Part shown: positions 23,203 to 34,300 of the stretch, piece by piece | Layout: each line of letters opens with the position of its first letter | Position numbering within the stretch: the first letter of the stretch is position 1 | Origin: Acidimicrobiales bacterium | Lineage (GTDB): Bacteria; Actinomycetota; Acidimicrobiia; Acidimicrobiales; SZUA-35 | Direction of reading: 5' to 3' | Assembly: GCA_028285495.1 (NCBI GenBank) | Contig: JANQPB010000014.1 | Span: 415,689-479,688 of the forward strand | DNA: 64,000 nucleotides | Made by a program: the position numbers and the translations under genes | The notes under the pieces: model-generated | The model's input: the letters and a program-made list of their open reading frames with translations, nothing else | The model's database searches: none | Told to the model about the DNA's origin: nothing

Positions 23203-24780
23203 TCAGCTGTCGACGGTCTCCGAGGCCTGCTCGTCGTCCGCCGCCTCGTCCGCAACGCCGTCGTCCTCGACGGCGACCGTGGTCAGCCGGAAATTGTGTG
23301 GCTCGACCGGATTGGCGGCGGGATCGAAGGCGGGGTTCTCCTGGACGACGATGGCGGTGACCATGCCGAACATGCCCTCTTCCCGCTCGACGTGGGTCAG
23401 GATGTGGCAGTGCCAGACCCAGGTGCCGACGTCGTCGGCCCGGAACGCCACGGTGTAGCGCTCGCCGGGGGCGACGTTGAGGGTGTCGGTCCAGTACGGG
23501 ACGTCGAGGGGGATGCCGTCCTTGGCGTAGACCAGCTGCGGGAACTGGTGGAGGTGCATCGGGTGGATCTGCAGGCCCTCGTTGGCGTACGTCACGCTGA
23601 CCCAGTCGCCCTGCTGCAGCACCAGGGGCTCGGTGGCCGGGAAGCTCTTCCCGTTGAGGCTGTAGCCGATGGTGCCGGCGTCGTTCAGCACCATGGGCAT
23701 GTCGACGGCGAACTCGAGGTCCTCGGGGATGGTGACCCCGCTGATGGTCGCACCCCTCGGCACCGGGTTCTCGCCGATGCGGATCACCCCGAGCATCCCG
23801 TTGACCACCTGCATCTGGGCGTGGTGGTGGGCGTGGTACATCCCGATGGCGTCGTCCTCGGCCACGAACTCGTAGGTGTAGGTCCCGCCGTTCGGCTCGA
23901 TCAGGTCCTGGGTGATCGGGGCGACGCCGTCCTGGTCGTTCGGGGTCCGGACACCGTGCCAGTGGATGTCGGTCGACATCGGCAGGTTGTTGACCACCCG
24001 GACCTGCACCCGGTCGCCCCGGTCGAGGAGGATCTGGGGGGCCGGCACCACCCCGTTGTAGGTCCAGGCCTCGACGAACTTGCCGGGCTCGACCTCCCAG
24101 TCGACGATCTCGGCCGTCAGGTCGAACACCTTGGTCCCGTCGCCGAGCACCTCGGTCGGCTCCAGGATCGGATTGCCCCTGCCCTCGGTCTCGGCGGGGA
24201 AGGCGAGCATCGTCTCCATCATCGCCTCGTCCATGGCTGCGTACTCGGCGTCGGTGTGGGCGCCGTGGCCGGCGTGGCTACCGGCCGCCGCACGCGCCTC
24301 CGCCGCCACGTCGCCGTTGGCGGTGATCGTGAGGAAGTTGAGCATGCCCGCCGTCGAGTGCCCTGGCACGGTGCACACGATCTCGTAGGTCCCCGCCGGG
24401 ACCTGGCCGAGGTCGAGGACGACCGTCCCCCCCGCCCCGAGCAACGGGCTCTCGACACCGAGCTCGGGGATGACCACGTCGTGGTCGGCCGAGCCGTTGT
24501 TGGTGATCGACAGGGTCACGTTGCCGGCCGGGGCGATGAGGTCGCCGGTGATCGAGAACTCCTGGAGCGACAGGTTCAGCGTGGTCGACGGGACCTCGTT
24601 GCCGCTCGAGTCGCCGAGCAGCGCAATGGCGCCGACCAGACCGAAGAGCCCGAAGATGACGATGGCGAAGGCGCCGAGCACCGCACCGATGATCCAGCCG
24701 CCGCCGTTCGGGTCGACCGGGGGCCGATAGGGCACGTTCCCCGACTGGACGGGCGGACGATTCGGACTGAGCGTTGCCAT
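23203..24780 (-). CDS. Multicopper oxidase with extra N-terminal cupredoxin domain
   Basis: A 525-residue exported, membrane-anchored oxidase. A single transmembrane segment (about 30-55) is followed by a cupredoxin domain (about 65-155) with its own type 1 copper ligands (His in SADHDVVIP; Cys, His, Met in CTVPGHSTAGM), a Met/His-rich linker (HAGHGAHTDAEYAAMDEAMM), and a two-domain multicopper oxidase with the copper motifs IHWHG, YHAHHH, HPMHLHQF and WHCHILTHVEREEGM. Domain architecture resembles small two-domain laccases or nitrite-reductase-like enzymes with a tethered electron donor. It likely oxidises a metal or phenolic substrate, or reduces nitrite, outside the membrane. ATG start at 24780; the acidic C-terminal tail is unusual. 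Confidence 0.9.
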   Translation of the reverse strand: MATLSPNRPPVQSGNVPYRPPVDPNGGGWIIGAVLGAFAIVIFGLFGLVGAIALLGDSSGNEVPSTTLNLSLQEFSITGDLIAPAGNVTLSITNNGSADHDVVIPELGVESPLLGAGGTVVLDLGQVPAGTYEIVCTVPGHSTAGMLNFLTITANGDVAAEARAAAGSHAGHGAHTDAEYAAMDEAMMETMLAFPAETEGRGNPILEPTEVLGDGTKVFDLTAEIVDWEVEPGKFVEAWTYNGVVPAPQILLDRGDRVQVRVVNNLPMSTDIHWHGVRTPNDQDGVAPITQDLIEPNGGTYTYEFVAEDDAIGMYHAHHHAQMQVVNGMLGVIRIGENPVPRGATISGVTIPEDLEFAVDMPMVLNDAGTIGYSLNGKSFPATEPLVLQQGDWVSVTYANEGLQIHPMHLHQFPQLVYAKDGIPLDVPYWTDTLNVAPGERYTVAFRADDVGTWVWHCHILTHVEREEGMFGMVTAIVVQENPAFDPAANPVEPHNFRLTTVAVEDDGVADEAADDEQASETVDS

Positions 24781-24934
24781 GCGACCCTCCGGTGCCAGCG
24801 GACTCCCATCTTTCCATTGGATGGTTGCCCGACTCTTCAGCTGCATAACCGATTGGCTATCCCGTTGACTATCGACGACGCCTCCACCCGATCCCAGGGC
24901 CCAACGTCCCGAACGTTGCCGAGCGGGACACCGC

Positions 24935-25270
24935 TCAGGTCAAGGGGCGCAGGCGGCCGACCGGCGTGCGGCGGTCGGCGTTGCCCGTTGGGAGCGAGCC
25001 GTGCGCCGCCCGGTGCAGCATCAGCAGCTCCTCCCATCGGGTGAGGTAGCCGTGGGTGGCCTCGTGGCGGAACTGCGTGCCGAGGCCGGCCTCGACCTCA
25101 GCGGCCAGGGCGCTGCGCAGCCCGAACGGCTGGCGGCCGCCCGCGTAGCCGATGCGGACGACGGTGCCATCGGCGTCGGCGATCTCGTAGACCCCGAGCT
25201 GGGCCGGGAGCGCTGCGGCCGCTGCGGCGGTCAGCGGGACCCAGGGCTTGGCGATGGCGAGACCACCCAC
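24935..25270 (-). CDS. Small GIY-YIG-like protein
   Basis: A 111-residue protein. The segment LGVYEIADADGTVVRIGYAG fits the GIY-X10-YIG layout of the GIY-YIG nuclease fold (here GVY and RIG), followed by LRSAL, where the fold carries an Arg, and HGYLTRWEELLMLHR, where a metal-binding Glu would be expected. The first Tyr of YIG is replaced by Arg, so nuclease activity is doubtful. GTG start. It begins 40 bp after the giant gene on the same strand and so may be co-transcribed with it. The fold assignment is by eye and tentative. Confidence 0.5.
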   Translation of the reverse strand: MGGLAIAKPWVPLTAAAAAALPAQLGVYEIADADGTVVRIGYAGGRQPFGLRSALAAEVEAGLGTQFRHEATHGYLTRWEELLMLHRAAHGSLPTGNADRRTPVGRLRPLT

Positions 25271-25310
25271 GGCGGCGAACCTAGCCGAGCTCGTGCTCGA
25301 CCGGCCACTG

Positions 25311-28300
25311 TCATCGATCGCGGCGAAGCGCAGCCACCAGCCAGTCGTCGTCGGCCGGCGGCAACGGAACCAGCATCAGCAGGCCGAGGTGGATCTCCGA
25401 CAGCAGCTGGGCCGGTGACGGTCTCGGGTCGCGCACGGCGTCGAGGGTCTCCATCGCCTCGGCGATGGCGTCGCGCCGGACGGTCGGCGGCTCGAGCACG
25501 GGCTCCCACATCGGCTCCAGCCCGAGCCGCCGGGCGTGCACGTCGCGCCTCGAGGAGACCCCGCCGGTGAGCTTGGCCAGGTCGTCCTCTCCGGCCGCGG
25601 TCAACGCCGTGACGTCGCTCGGATCGACCGGATACCAACCGAGCTCGCGCGCCACCTCGACCCGGCGCCCTCCCCTGGCCCCGCCGAGCGCCCGCCCCAG
25701 CGTGCGGGGGCTGGCGGCCCGGGTCATCCGGATCTCGATGCCGGCCCGGCCGAGCGCCTCGAGGCGGGCCCGGACGGTCACACCGTCGCTCGGCTCGAAC
25801 CGGCCGATGGCGTGGGTCCAGATCTCGACCGGCCACGACATCGCCTCCCTCGTCGGGCGGGCGCCCGCGGCGGCCAGCGCCCGATGGATGTCGTCGATCC
25901 GGAGCCCGGCCCGGTGCGGCTTGCGACCGATGCCCTCGATGAGGGCGGTGGCCGATGCGTCGCCGGCCTCGGCCGCCCGCCCGACGAGGCGCTCCCACCG
26001 CTCGAGGCGCTCGACGATCGGCGGGGTCGCGAACGTCGCCGAGACGTCGTCGGCCAAGCGACCGGCGCCGACCGGGTCGGCCCCGCCCCGCTCGGTGAGG
26101 CGCCACGTGCGCTCGATCACCCGGTCGGCCCTGGCCTCGGTGTCGTCGCCGAGCCCGGGGATCGTGATCGGCGAGGCCAGGTCCACGCCGTCGGTGGCGG
26201 GACCGATGCCGCGGATCCGCTCCTGGCGCTGGCGGCCGACCGACCGCTCCCCCGGCCAGAGCGCCACCTGCTCGACCCGACCGACGAACCGCTCGCCGCG
26301 GCCCGTCCGCTCCGAGGCACCGATCACCAGCTCGCCCCCGGGCAGGGTCATCCCGGTGCCGACGCTGCCCCGCATCGCCCGGCCGCCGTCGACCCGGACC
26401 CGGAGCCGTCCGTCGTGGCTCCGCCAGGTGATGGCGACGTGATGCCAGTCGGCGTCGACCCCCCGTTCGACGACGACCTCCTGGCTGGCGACGGTCACCG
26501 CGATCGCCGGGCCGCCCGTGCCGTCGGCCCCCTCCGGTAGATGACGGACCGAGACCACGTGGCGGCCGTCGGCGTCGACGTAGGCGACGACCGGACCGGA
26601 CGGCGGCCGATCGTCGCCCGCGATCCAGTAGCCGAGGGTGAAGGCGTCGCCGATCGGGGCGGACGGCCGGAGGCGGACCTCCGAGCCGGCCCCGGGCCCG
26701 AACCGGAGGCCGGTGAACCGGCTGTCGTTGAGCCGGCCGAGCTCGACCACGGTCGCCCTGGCGGCCTCGAGGTCGTCGGCGGGCAGGTCGACGTCGATCC
26801 AGGCGGCGGCGAGCAGGGCCTCGGCGGTGGCCGCCGCGGTGGCCCGGGACCTGGTCAACTGGTCCCGGTCGGCCAGCTCGTCGTCGAGCGCTCGACGCAT
26901 GGCGTCGTCCCACAGCCGCTCGCGGGTGGCGATCGGACCGGTGGCCGGCGGGTAGTCGTAGGTTGCGGCGAGCGCAGCCGGGTCCTCGGCGGCGTCGCCG
27001 TACAGGCGGTAGCTGAGCCAGCCGCTGTCGAGGTCGAGCCGATCGCCGGCGAAGGCCCGCAGCGAGACCACGCTGGCCTCGCTCACCCGGCGGGTGGTCG
27101 TGAACCCTTCCCCGGCCGTCCACCGGAGCCACCGGCGTCGCCCCTCGACCAGCTCGGCCAGCCGGAAGGCGGGGCGGCCGTGATGCGCTCCCGCCGGCCG
27201 GGCCAGCAGTATCGGCTCGTCGGCCTGGCGGGGCCGCTCGGGCAGCACGTCGGTGAGCGGATGGGACCCGGCGGCCACCAGTCGACGCCGGTCGTCGACG
27301 AACACCGCGGCGATGCCCTCCTGGCCTCGGATGATGCCGTCGGCGTCGCCGTCGCCATCCAGCCGCCACGACAGGCGGGGCACGGGCCGGAGCGCCAGCG
27401 TGGGGCGGAGCAGGTGACGGTGGAGGTCGGCGTCGTCCACCACGCGATCCCAGGCCAGGACGTGGTTGACCGCGCAGCGCTCGTCGCCGGCCGTCAGGCG
27501 GAGCGACCGGCGGCCGACGGCGGTCACCCGGCGGTCGACCACCGTCTCGCCGTCGACGAGCACCGAGAGCCGGGTGGCCCGGCCCCGCCGGCCGAGGCGG
27601 ATGGCGACGTGCGACCAGCGGTCGGGCGGCAGCTCCGGCAGGGCGGTGGTGCGGCGACCGTCGGCCACCGGGACCGGTTCGCCCCGATACTCGACGACCG
27701 CCCGGTCGTTCGACCGGGGGCGGTGGAGCCGGAGCACGGCGTCACCGTCGTCGTCGATCAGCGTGAGGGCCGACCAGCCCCGCCGGCCGACCGGGGCCAT
27801 CGGTCGGATCCAGGCCGAGAGCGTGACGGCGCCATCGAGGGCGAGCGGCCGGGCGGCGGCGAAGCTCCCGCCCGCAGTGCCGGTGCCGGGGCGGTCGTGG
27901 TACGGGTCGACCGACGCCCCCACCCGGATCCGCCGCTCACCGGCGAAGGCGATGTCGGCCACAGCCTCGGCCGGTGGCTCGACTCGACGGGTCCCGGTCC
28001 GGGAGCGACGCCGCGGCTGCGGTCGGGTCGATGGCCGGTTGACCATCAGCCGATGCCAGACGCCGACCTCGGCACCGGCGGCATCGACGAGGGGCACGCC
28101 GGCGCTGGCCGACCGGGCGGACGGGCGGCGGGCGCGCTCGACCCGGATGACCTCCGGCCCGCCCGGCTCCACCCGCATGTGGACGGTCCGACCGGAGGCC
28201 AACGAACGCGAGATGGCGACCACCTCGGACTCGTCGGCCACGAGGCACAGCCGGTCCAGGAGCAGCACGAGGCGGTAGCGCCGCGCCTCGTCGCGCCAGC

Positions 28301-31300
28301 GGAGGAAGGTGAACGTTCCCGCATCGGCGACCGGCGTGACGAACAGGTTGACCGACGTGACCGGGTCTGGTCCGACGAGCCGGGGCCCGGCCGGGCCGGT
28401 CGCCAGCCAGCGGGCCTCCCCGTCGATGGTCCCGCCCACGAGGCCGGCCTCGTCGTCCGCGTCACCGCCGGGCAGGGTGAAGGCGGTGGGGTCGGGCACG
28501 GCGACGGCCGGATCGGTCCGACTCGGCTCGCAGCGGGGCCCGCCGTCGAGCGACAGCAGGGCCCGGTTGAAGGCCGACCGGATCGAGATCCCCCGGTCTC
28601 GGCCCCGGACCTCGCCGGTCGTGGCGAGATCGAACAGCCCGACGGTCGACAGGCGCTCGACGGCGGTCAGGGCCCCGGTCGAGTCGTGCTCGACGGCCAC
28701 GAGCCCCGAGCGGCCCCCGCCATCGCCGACCTCGAGCACCCAGCGCTTGGCGTCGAGCGACGGGGTGAGCGACAGGACCCGCATCGACTCGACGCCCATC
28801 ACATCGATGCCGGTGCGGTCGACGAAGAACTCGACGCCGTTGCCCCGGAGGTCGGGCTCGCCGTGGAACGCCATGCCGGCGCCGTGGCCGACGAGCACCG
28901 CCTCGGTGTCCCAGGGCAGCTGGCGCAGCTCGCGACGGACGACGAGATCGCCCCTGGCGGTCCGCACGAGCACGGCCCCGTCCGGAACGCCGGGTCGGAC
29001 CGACGGCGGCGGATCGAACCGGCCGATGGCACCGGAGTGGCGGGCCAGCACCAGGGCGGCCTCGGCCGGGTCGACACCATGATGGCGGGCGGCGGAGACC
29101 TCCTCGGCGCCGAGCGGTCTGGCCAGGCACCGTAGATCGCCGATCGTCGGGCCGCCCCGTTGACGGGGCACCTCGGCGCCGAGCAGTCGATCGGCCGGGC
29201 CGGACTGGACCACCGTCGGTCCGTGGGCCACCGGGACGCCGTTGACCCACAGCACCGCCTGCCGGTCGCCCCAGACGACGATCGCCACGTCGTTGGTCGT
29301 GCCGCTCTCGACCGCGGCCCGCAGCCGGGTCGGCCGATCCGGTCGGACCCCCGGGAGGCTGACCCGAAGCGTCCGACCCCGCAACGTCACCCCGATGGCG
29401 CCCTCGAGCAGCGTGGCGTCGACGGGACGACGGATGCGGACCCGGAACGCGATCGTGTAGCCGTCGGCCAGGGGCTCGGGACCGTTCGGATCCTCGCCGC
29501 TCCACCGGTTGCGCCGCTCGACGGGGGCGGTGGTCATCGACTCGGGTGGTACCAGGCGCTGGGGCGGGCCGGCGGCAAGGCGGGCCTCGTCGTCGACGAC
29601 ACGTCTGGCGGCGTCGAGCGACCGCCTGGCCTCCGGGTCGATGATGGCCAGGCGCGCAGCCCGGTCGACGATGCCGGCCCGGAGCTGGGCCCCGAGCTCG
29701 GCCTGGGCTGCGTCGGCGTGGACGAGGTCGGCGAGGCGGCGATGGACCTCGGCGGTCACCTCGACGGGATCGCCGCCGGCCGGGGCGACGGCCCACTCGT
29801 CGCCGTCCACCGTCGCCGCACTGGCATCGTCCGCCGCCGCGCTCCCGTCGACGCCGGCGACCAGCACGGCGGTGGCCCGACCGGTTCGCTCCCACTCGAC
29901 GAGCAGCCGGTCGGTGGTCACGGCGACGACGGCCATCGCTTCGAACACCGCCCGCTGGTGCTCGACCAGCTCGCCCTGGCGGGTCCGGATGGTGGCGATC
30001 AGGTCGAGGGCCGCGGTCAGCAGCTCGGGCAGGGCGGCGGAGATCGCCTCGGCCTCCACCCCGATCTCGGCGAAGCGCTGCTCGACCCCGGCCATCCGCG
30101 ACGTGAGGGACGGCGGGAGGTCGTGCCGGTCGAAGCGGTCGATGATGGCATCGACCTCGGCCAGGCGGCCCTCGACCGGTTCGATCGTGCGGCCGATGGC
30201 CCCGATCCGGGTCAGCGTGGCGTTGGCCTGCTCGACCGCCGAGCGCAGGAGGCGCTGATCCCGGCTGGTCGACACGGTGAGCCGGAGCCGTTCGAGGGCG
30301 GCGAGGCTGTCGCGGTCGTGCTGGCGGGTCGACTGGTCCCGCAGGTCGTCGGCGACCTCGTCGAGGATCGCCGCCACCCGGTCGGCGGTCGCCTTGGCGG
30401 TGGCGATCGCCGTCTCGAGCGCGCCGACCTCCCGCTCGACGTCGGCCACCGTGTCACCCTGGTCGCCGACGGTGAGCCGGCCGATCCGCTCGAGCGCGGC
30501 GTCGATCTGGCTGCGCTGGGCCCGCAACAGCTCCCGGAGTCGGTTGGACACCTGCTCCAGGTCGGCGAGCTCGGCGTCGAACGCCCGAGCGGCGGCGACC
30601 ACGGTGCCGGCTCGGTCGATGGCGGCGAGGACCCTGGCCCTGGCCTCGGCCCCGACGGCCGCACCGTTGGCGGCGACGAGCCCGAGGGTCTCACCCCGCC
30701 AGCGGGGCCCGAGATCGGCGGCGATGTGATCGAGGGCTTCGCCGGCGCTGTCGATCGTCCCGAGCAGTCGCCGGGTGACGTCGCCGTGGTCGGCCACGGA
30801 GATCGTCCACCGCATGAACCGGGCCAGCTGCTCGTCGCCGACCTCGGCTCGGGCCCCGGGGCCGGCGGCCACGAGTGCGGCGCCGGTGGGCACCGGGCCG
30901 GACGACGACCGGAGCGGTGGCAGGCCCGAGCCGAGCCGGGCGACCTCGCCTGCGGTCCGACTCAGCCGTGCCAGTGCGTCGGTCTTGGCCTCGACCGCGG
31001 CCCGCACCGCCCCGGGGTCGGAGGGAACGGCCACCAGCTCGTCGAGCGGGCGAGCGTCGGCGAGGACCACGTCGGCGACCCCAACGGCGAGGGCGGGTCC
31101 GGCCAGGCGGGACCCGGCCCACTGGCGCTCGGCCTGGATGAGCCCACCGACGACGGCCTGGAGGGTTGCGTCGAAGACCGCCGCCTGGGCCTGCAGCAGG
31201 GTCCGCTCAGTCCGGTGGCGCTTGCGGGCCTCCTCCGAGGCGAGCACCGACTCGATCGATGCGACCGCGGCCGATGCCTGCTGCTCGATCTGGCGCGCCA

Positions 31301-34300
31301 CCTGCTGGACGACGTCGAGGATGCCGATCCCGATCTCCTCCCGGATGTCGTAGGGGGCGATGCGGACGACGTCCTCGAACGGCACCCGGATCCAGTGCTT
31401 GGACACCAGCAGGTTCGGCCCACCGTAGACGAGCAGGTGGTCACCCTCGGCCCGGGCCCGACCCGAGATCGTGCTGTCGGTCGTCGTCTCCCGGGACCAC
31501 GGGCCGCGCCCGTTCTCCGACCGTTCGTAGACGAACCGGCGGCGGCCGCTGCGACTGCGCAGGTGGACGAGGACGTTGGAGCGGTCGGACAGCCGGGCGA
31601 GCTGCCGCTGGCCCTGCTGGCGGCGGACCAGTCGCTTGCCTTCCTCCACCTCGGCCAGGAGCGCCAGCTCGGCCTGCAACCGCAGATCGGCCTCGAACGC
31701 CTGGATCCCCACCCGTCGACGCTGCGTCCACATGGACACGACGGTCTCGACCATCGGCTCGACCCGGGAGGCCCAGTCGTCCGGCCGGACCGCCTCGGCC
31801 ACCGCCCAGGCAACCGGGGCGGTGTCGGCCCAGGCCAGCAGGGCGGCCGGGTCGACGAGGACGGGCGGCAGGCCGATGTCGGGCGGGTCGAGGTCGGCCG
31901 GTCGGCCACCGACCAGCAGGCCGCCGCCGACGCTCTCGCCGAGGTCGAGCCAGGCCGGCGTCAGGGCAACCGGCTGCAGGAGCATCGTGGCGTGGATGGA
32001 CCCGAGGGCCGACCCGACCTCCAGCAGCGCCCGTGGATGCTCGACGGCCTCGGCGACGGACACCACCGACGGTCGGGCGGTCAGGCTGGTGGTGTCGACC
32101 CGATCGGTCCGCCACTGGACCTCGCCGACGGCGTTGGCCAGCATCGACGGCAGCGATTGGAGGAGCTGCTCGGCCTGGCCTCGAAGGCTGGTCACGTTGA
32201 CGAGCGCCGGGTTGCCGGCCTCGCGGCACGCATCGACCCAGGCCCCGAACACCTCGATGCCGGTCAGTTCCAACCCGACCGACCGCTGCACGGCGTCGAG
32301 TCGGGCCAGCGTCAGCGAGGCCCGGCTGTCGCGGATCAACGTCAGCTCGTTCTGGACCTCGGTCAGCCTGGCCTCGGCCCGGCGGACGAGGGCGGCCGCA
32401 TCGTCGGCATCCTCGTCGGCGAGGTCGAGCGCAGCGGCCAGCGACCGCACCGCCTCGTCGTGGTCGGCGACCATGGCGTGCCCGTAGCCGGTGAGATGCT
32501 CCAGGTCGGCGGCCCCGCGGTCGAGCTCGGCCGCGTCGTCCCGCAGGCGGGCCTGGAGGGCGTCGGCGGTGTCGAGCGCGATCTCGACCTTGACCGCGCC
32601 CTCCCTGGCGTCGAGCGCGAGGTCGGTGGCGGCGTGCATGGCCGCCAGCAGGCGGTCCCGCTGGTCCCGGAGGCGGGCCAGCTCGCCCTCGGCCCTGGCC
32701 AACCGGGCCCTGGCGGCACCGAGATCGTCGGTGGCCCTGGTGACCCCGAGCTCGAGCTCGCGGATGCGGGCGCCGGCGGCGTCCATGGCCGACTCGTACC
32801 GGTCGCGCAGCACGCTCCGCTCGCCGGCCCGGGCCATCGCCTGCTGCCACACCAGGTTGTGACGGGCCCGGGAGGCGAAGGGGTCCCACTCGGCGGTCTG
32901 GGTGAAGGGGTTGATCCTGGTCCGGTCGCTTGCGTCGATCCGCCGCTGGACGGCGTCGAGGTAGGAGCGGTCGAAGGTGGCGCCGTCGGCCAGGTTGTCG
33001 ATCGTGTCGAGCAACAGCAGCTCCCGGTTGCGCTGGAGCTGGCGGGCCCGGCGCCGCTCGGTTTCCTCCTCGGCCTTGAGCCGGCGGTGGCGCCGCTCGG
33101 CCGCCCGCTTCCGTCGCTCGGCCTCCCGCTTGCCGCTGTCGTCGCCGAACCAGCTGCTGATCTCGTTCCACGCCCCCTCGGCGAGCTCGGCGATCGCCTT
33201 GCCGAGCGCCTCGAAGGCCCGACCGACGGCGGCGACCGCATCGGCGACGGCCTCGAACGCCTGGACGATGGCCTCGCCGACCTCGACGATGGCGTCGACG
33301 ACTGCGGTGACCGCCTCCAGGATCGCCTCGCCGAGCCGCTCGAAGAACCGGAGGGCCTCGAGGGCCGCGTTCTTGACCGCATCGAGGGCGGCGGCACCGA
33401 TCGCCTCGAGATCAAGGTCGAGGCTGACCGCGATCTGGAAGCCGACCCGCTTGCCCCACAGCACGAAGGCGGCCCCGAACGACCCGCTGATCGCCGTCCC
33501 CCGGACCCGGGCCGCGGCCTCGATCGACACCTCGATGTCGAGCAGGTCGACGTCGAGCCAGGCCGCGTCGATGCCGAGTATCTCCCGGGCCAGCTTGCGG
33601 GGGTTCAGCTCGACATCGACCGACAGCCCGCCGGCGAAGCCGATGTCGGGCACGCCGTCGCGGTTGGCGAACGACAGGAGCAGGTCGGTCCTGGTGGTGA
33701 CGATCGGCGTCTCGATCGTCCGCTTGACCAGCAGCCGCATGCCGCTGTCGTCGAACTCGCCGTCGACCTCGGTGGTGACCACCCCGAAGACGGTGATCGT
33801 GCCGTTGATCCGGCCGCTCGGCTTCGACCCGAGGTCGAGGGTGACGAACGGTCCGCCGAGGTCGCTGAAGCCGACGGCCCAGTCGGGCGGGGAGGCGGTC
33901 CTGGTCGCCTCCAGGGTCAGGATCCTGCCGAGCGAGACCCGCTCGATGCTGGCCGCCAGCCGCCGCGCCTCGAGGTCGAACTTGGCTGCGCCATCGAGGC
34001 CGAACAGGTTGATCCTGGCCGCGCCCTTCAGGCCCTGCTCGTAGTGGCGGGGCCCGGTGATCCAGTCGAAGCGGAAGTCCATGGCCGCGTAGTCGAGCTC
34101 GACCATCTCGAAGCCGGTCTGGCCGAGCGGGCCAGGGAGCTGGGGAGCGTCGAGGCCGATGAAGCCGTCGAGCAGGTCCTGCAGGGTGAGCGACACGGCG
34201 CTGAAGCGGGCGGCGGTCATCAGCGGGTTCTTCTGGTCCCAGATCGCCTCGACCTCGAGGCTGGCCCGGCCGGCCCTGACCGCACCACGCAGCGCCCGGA

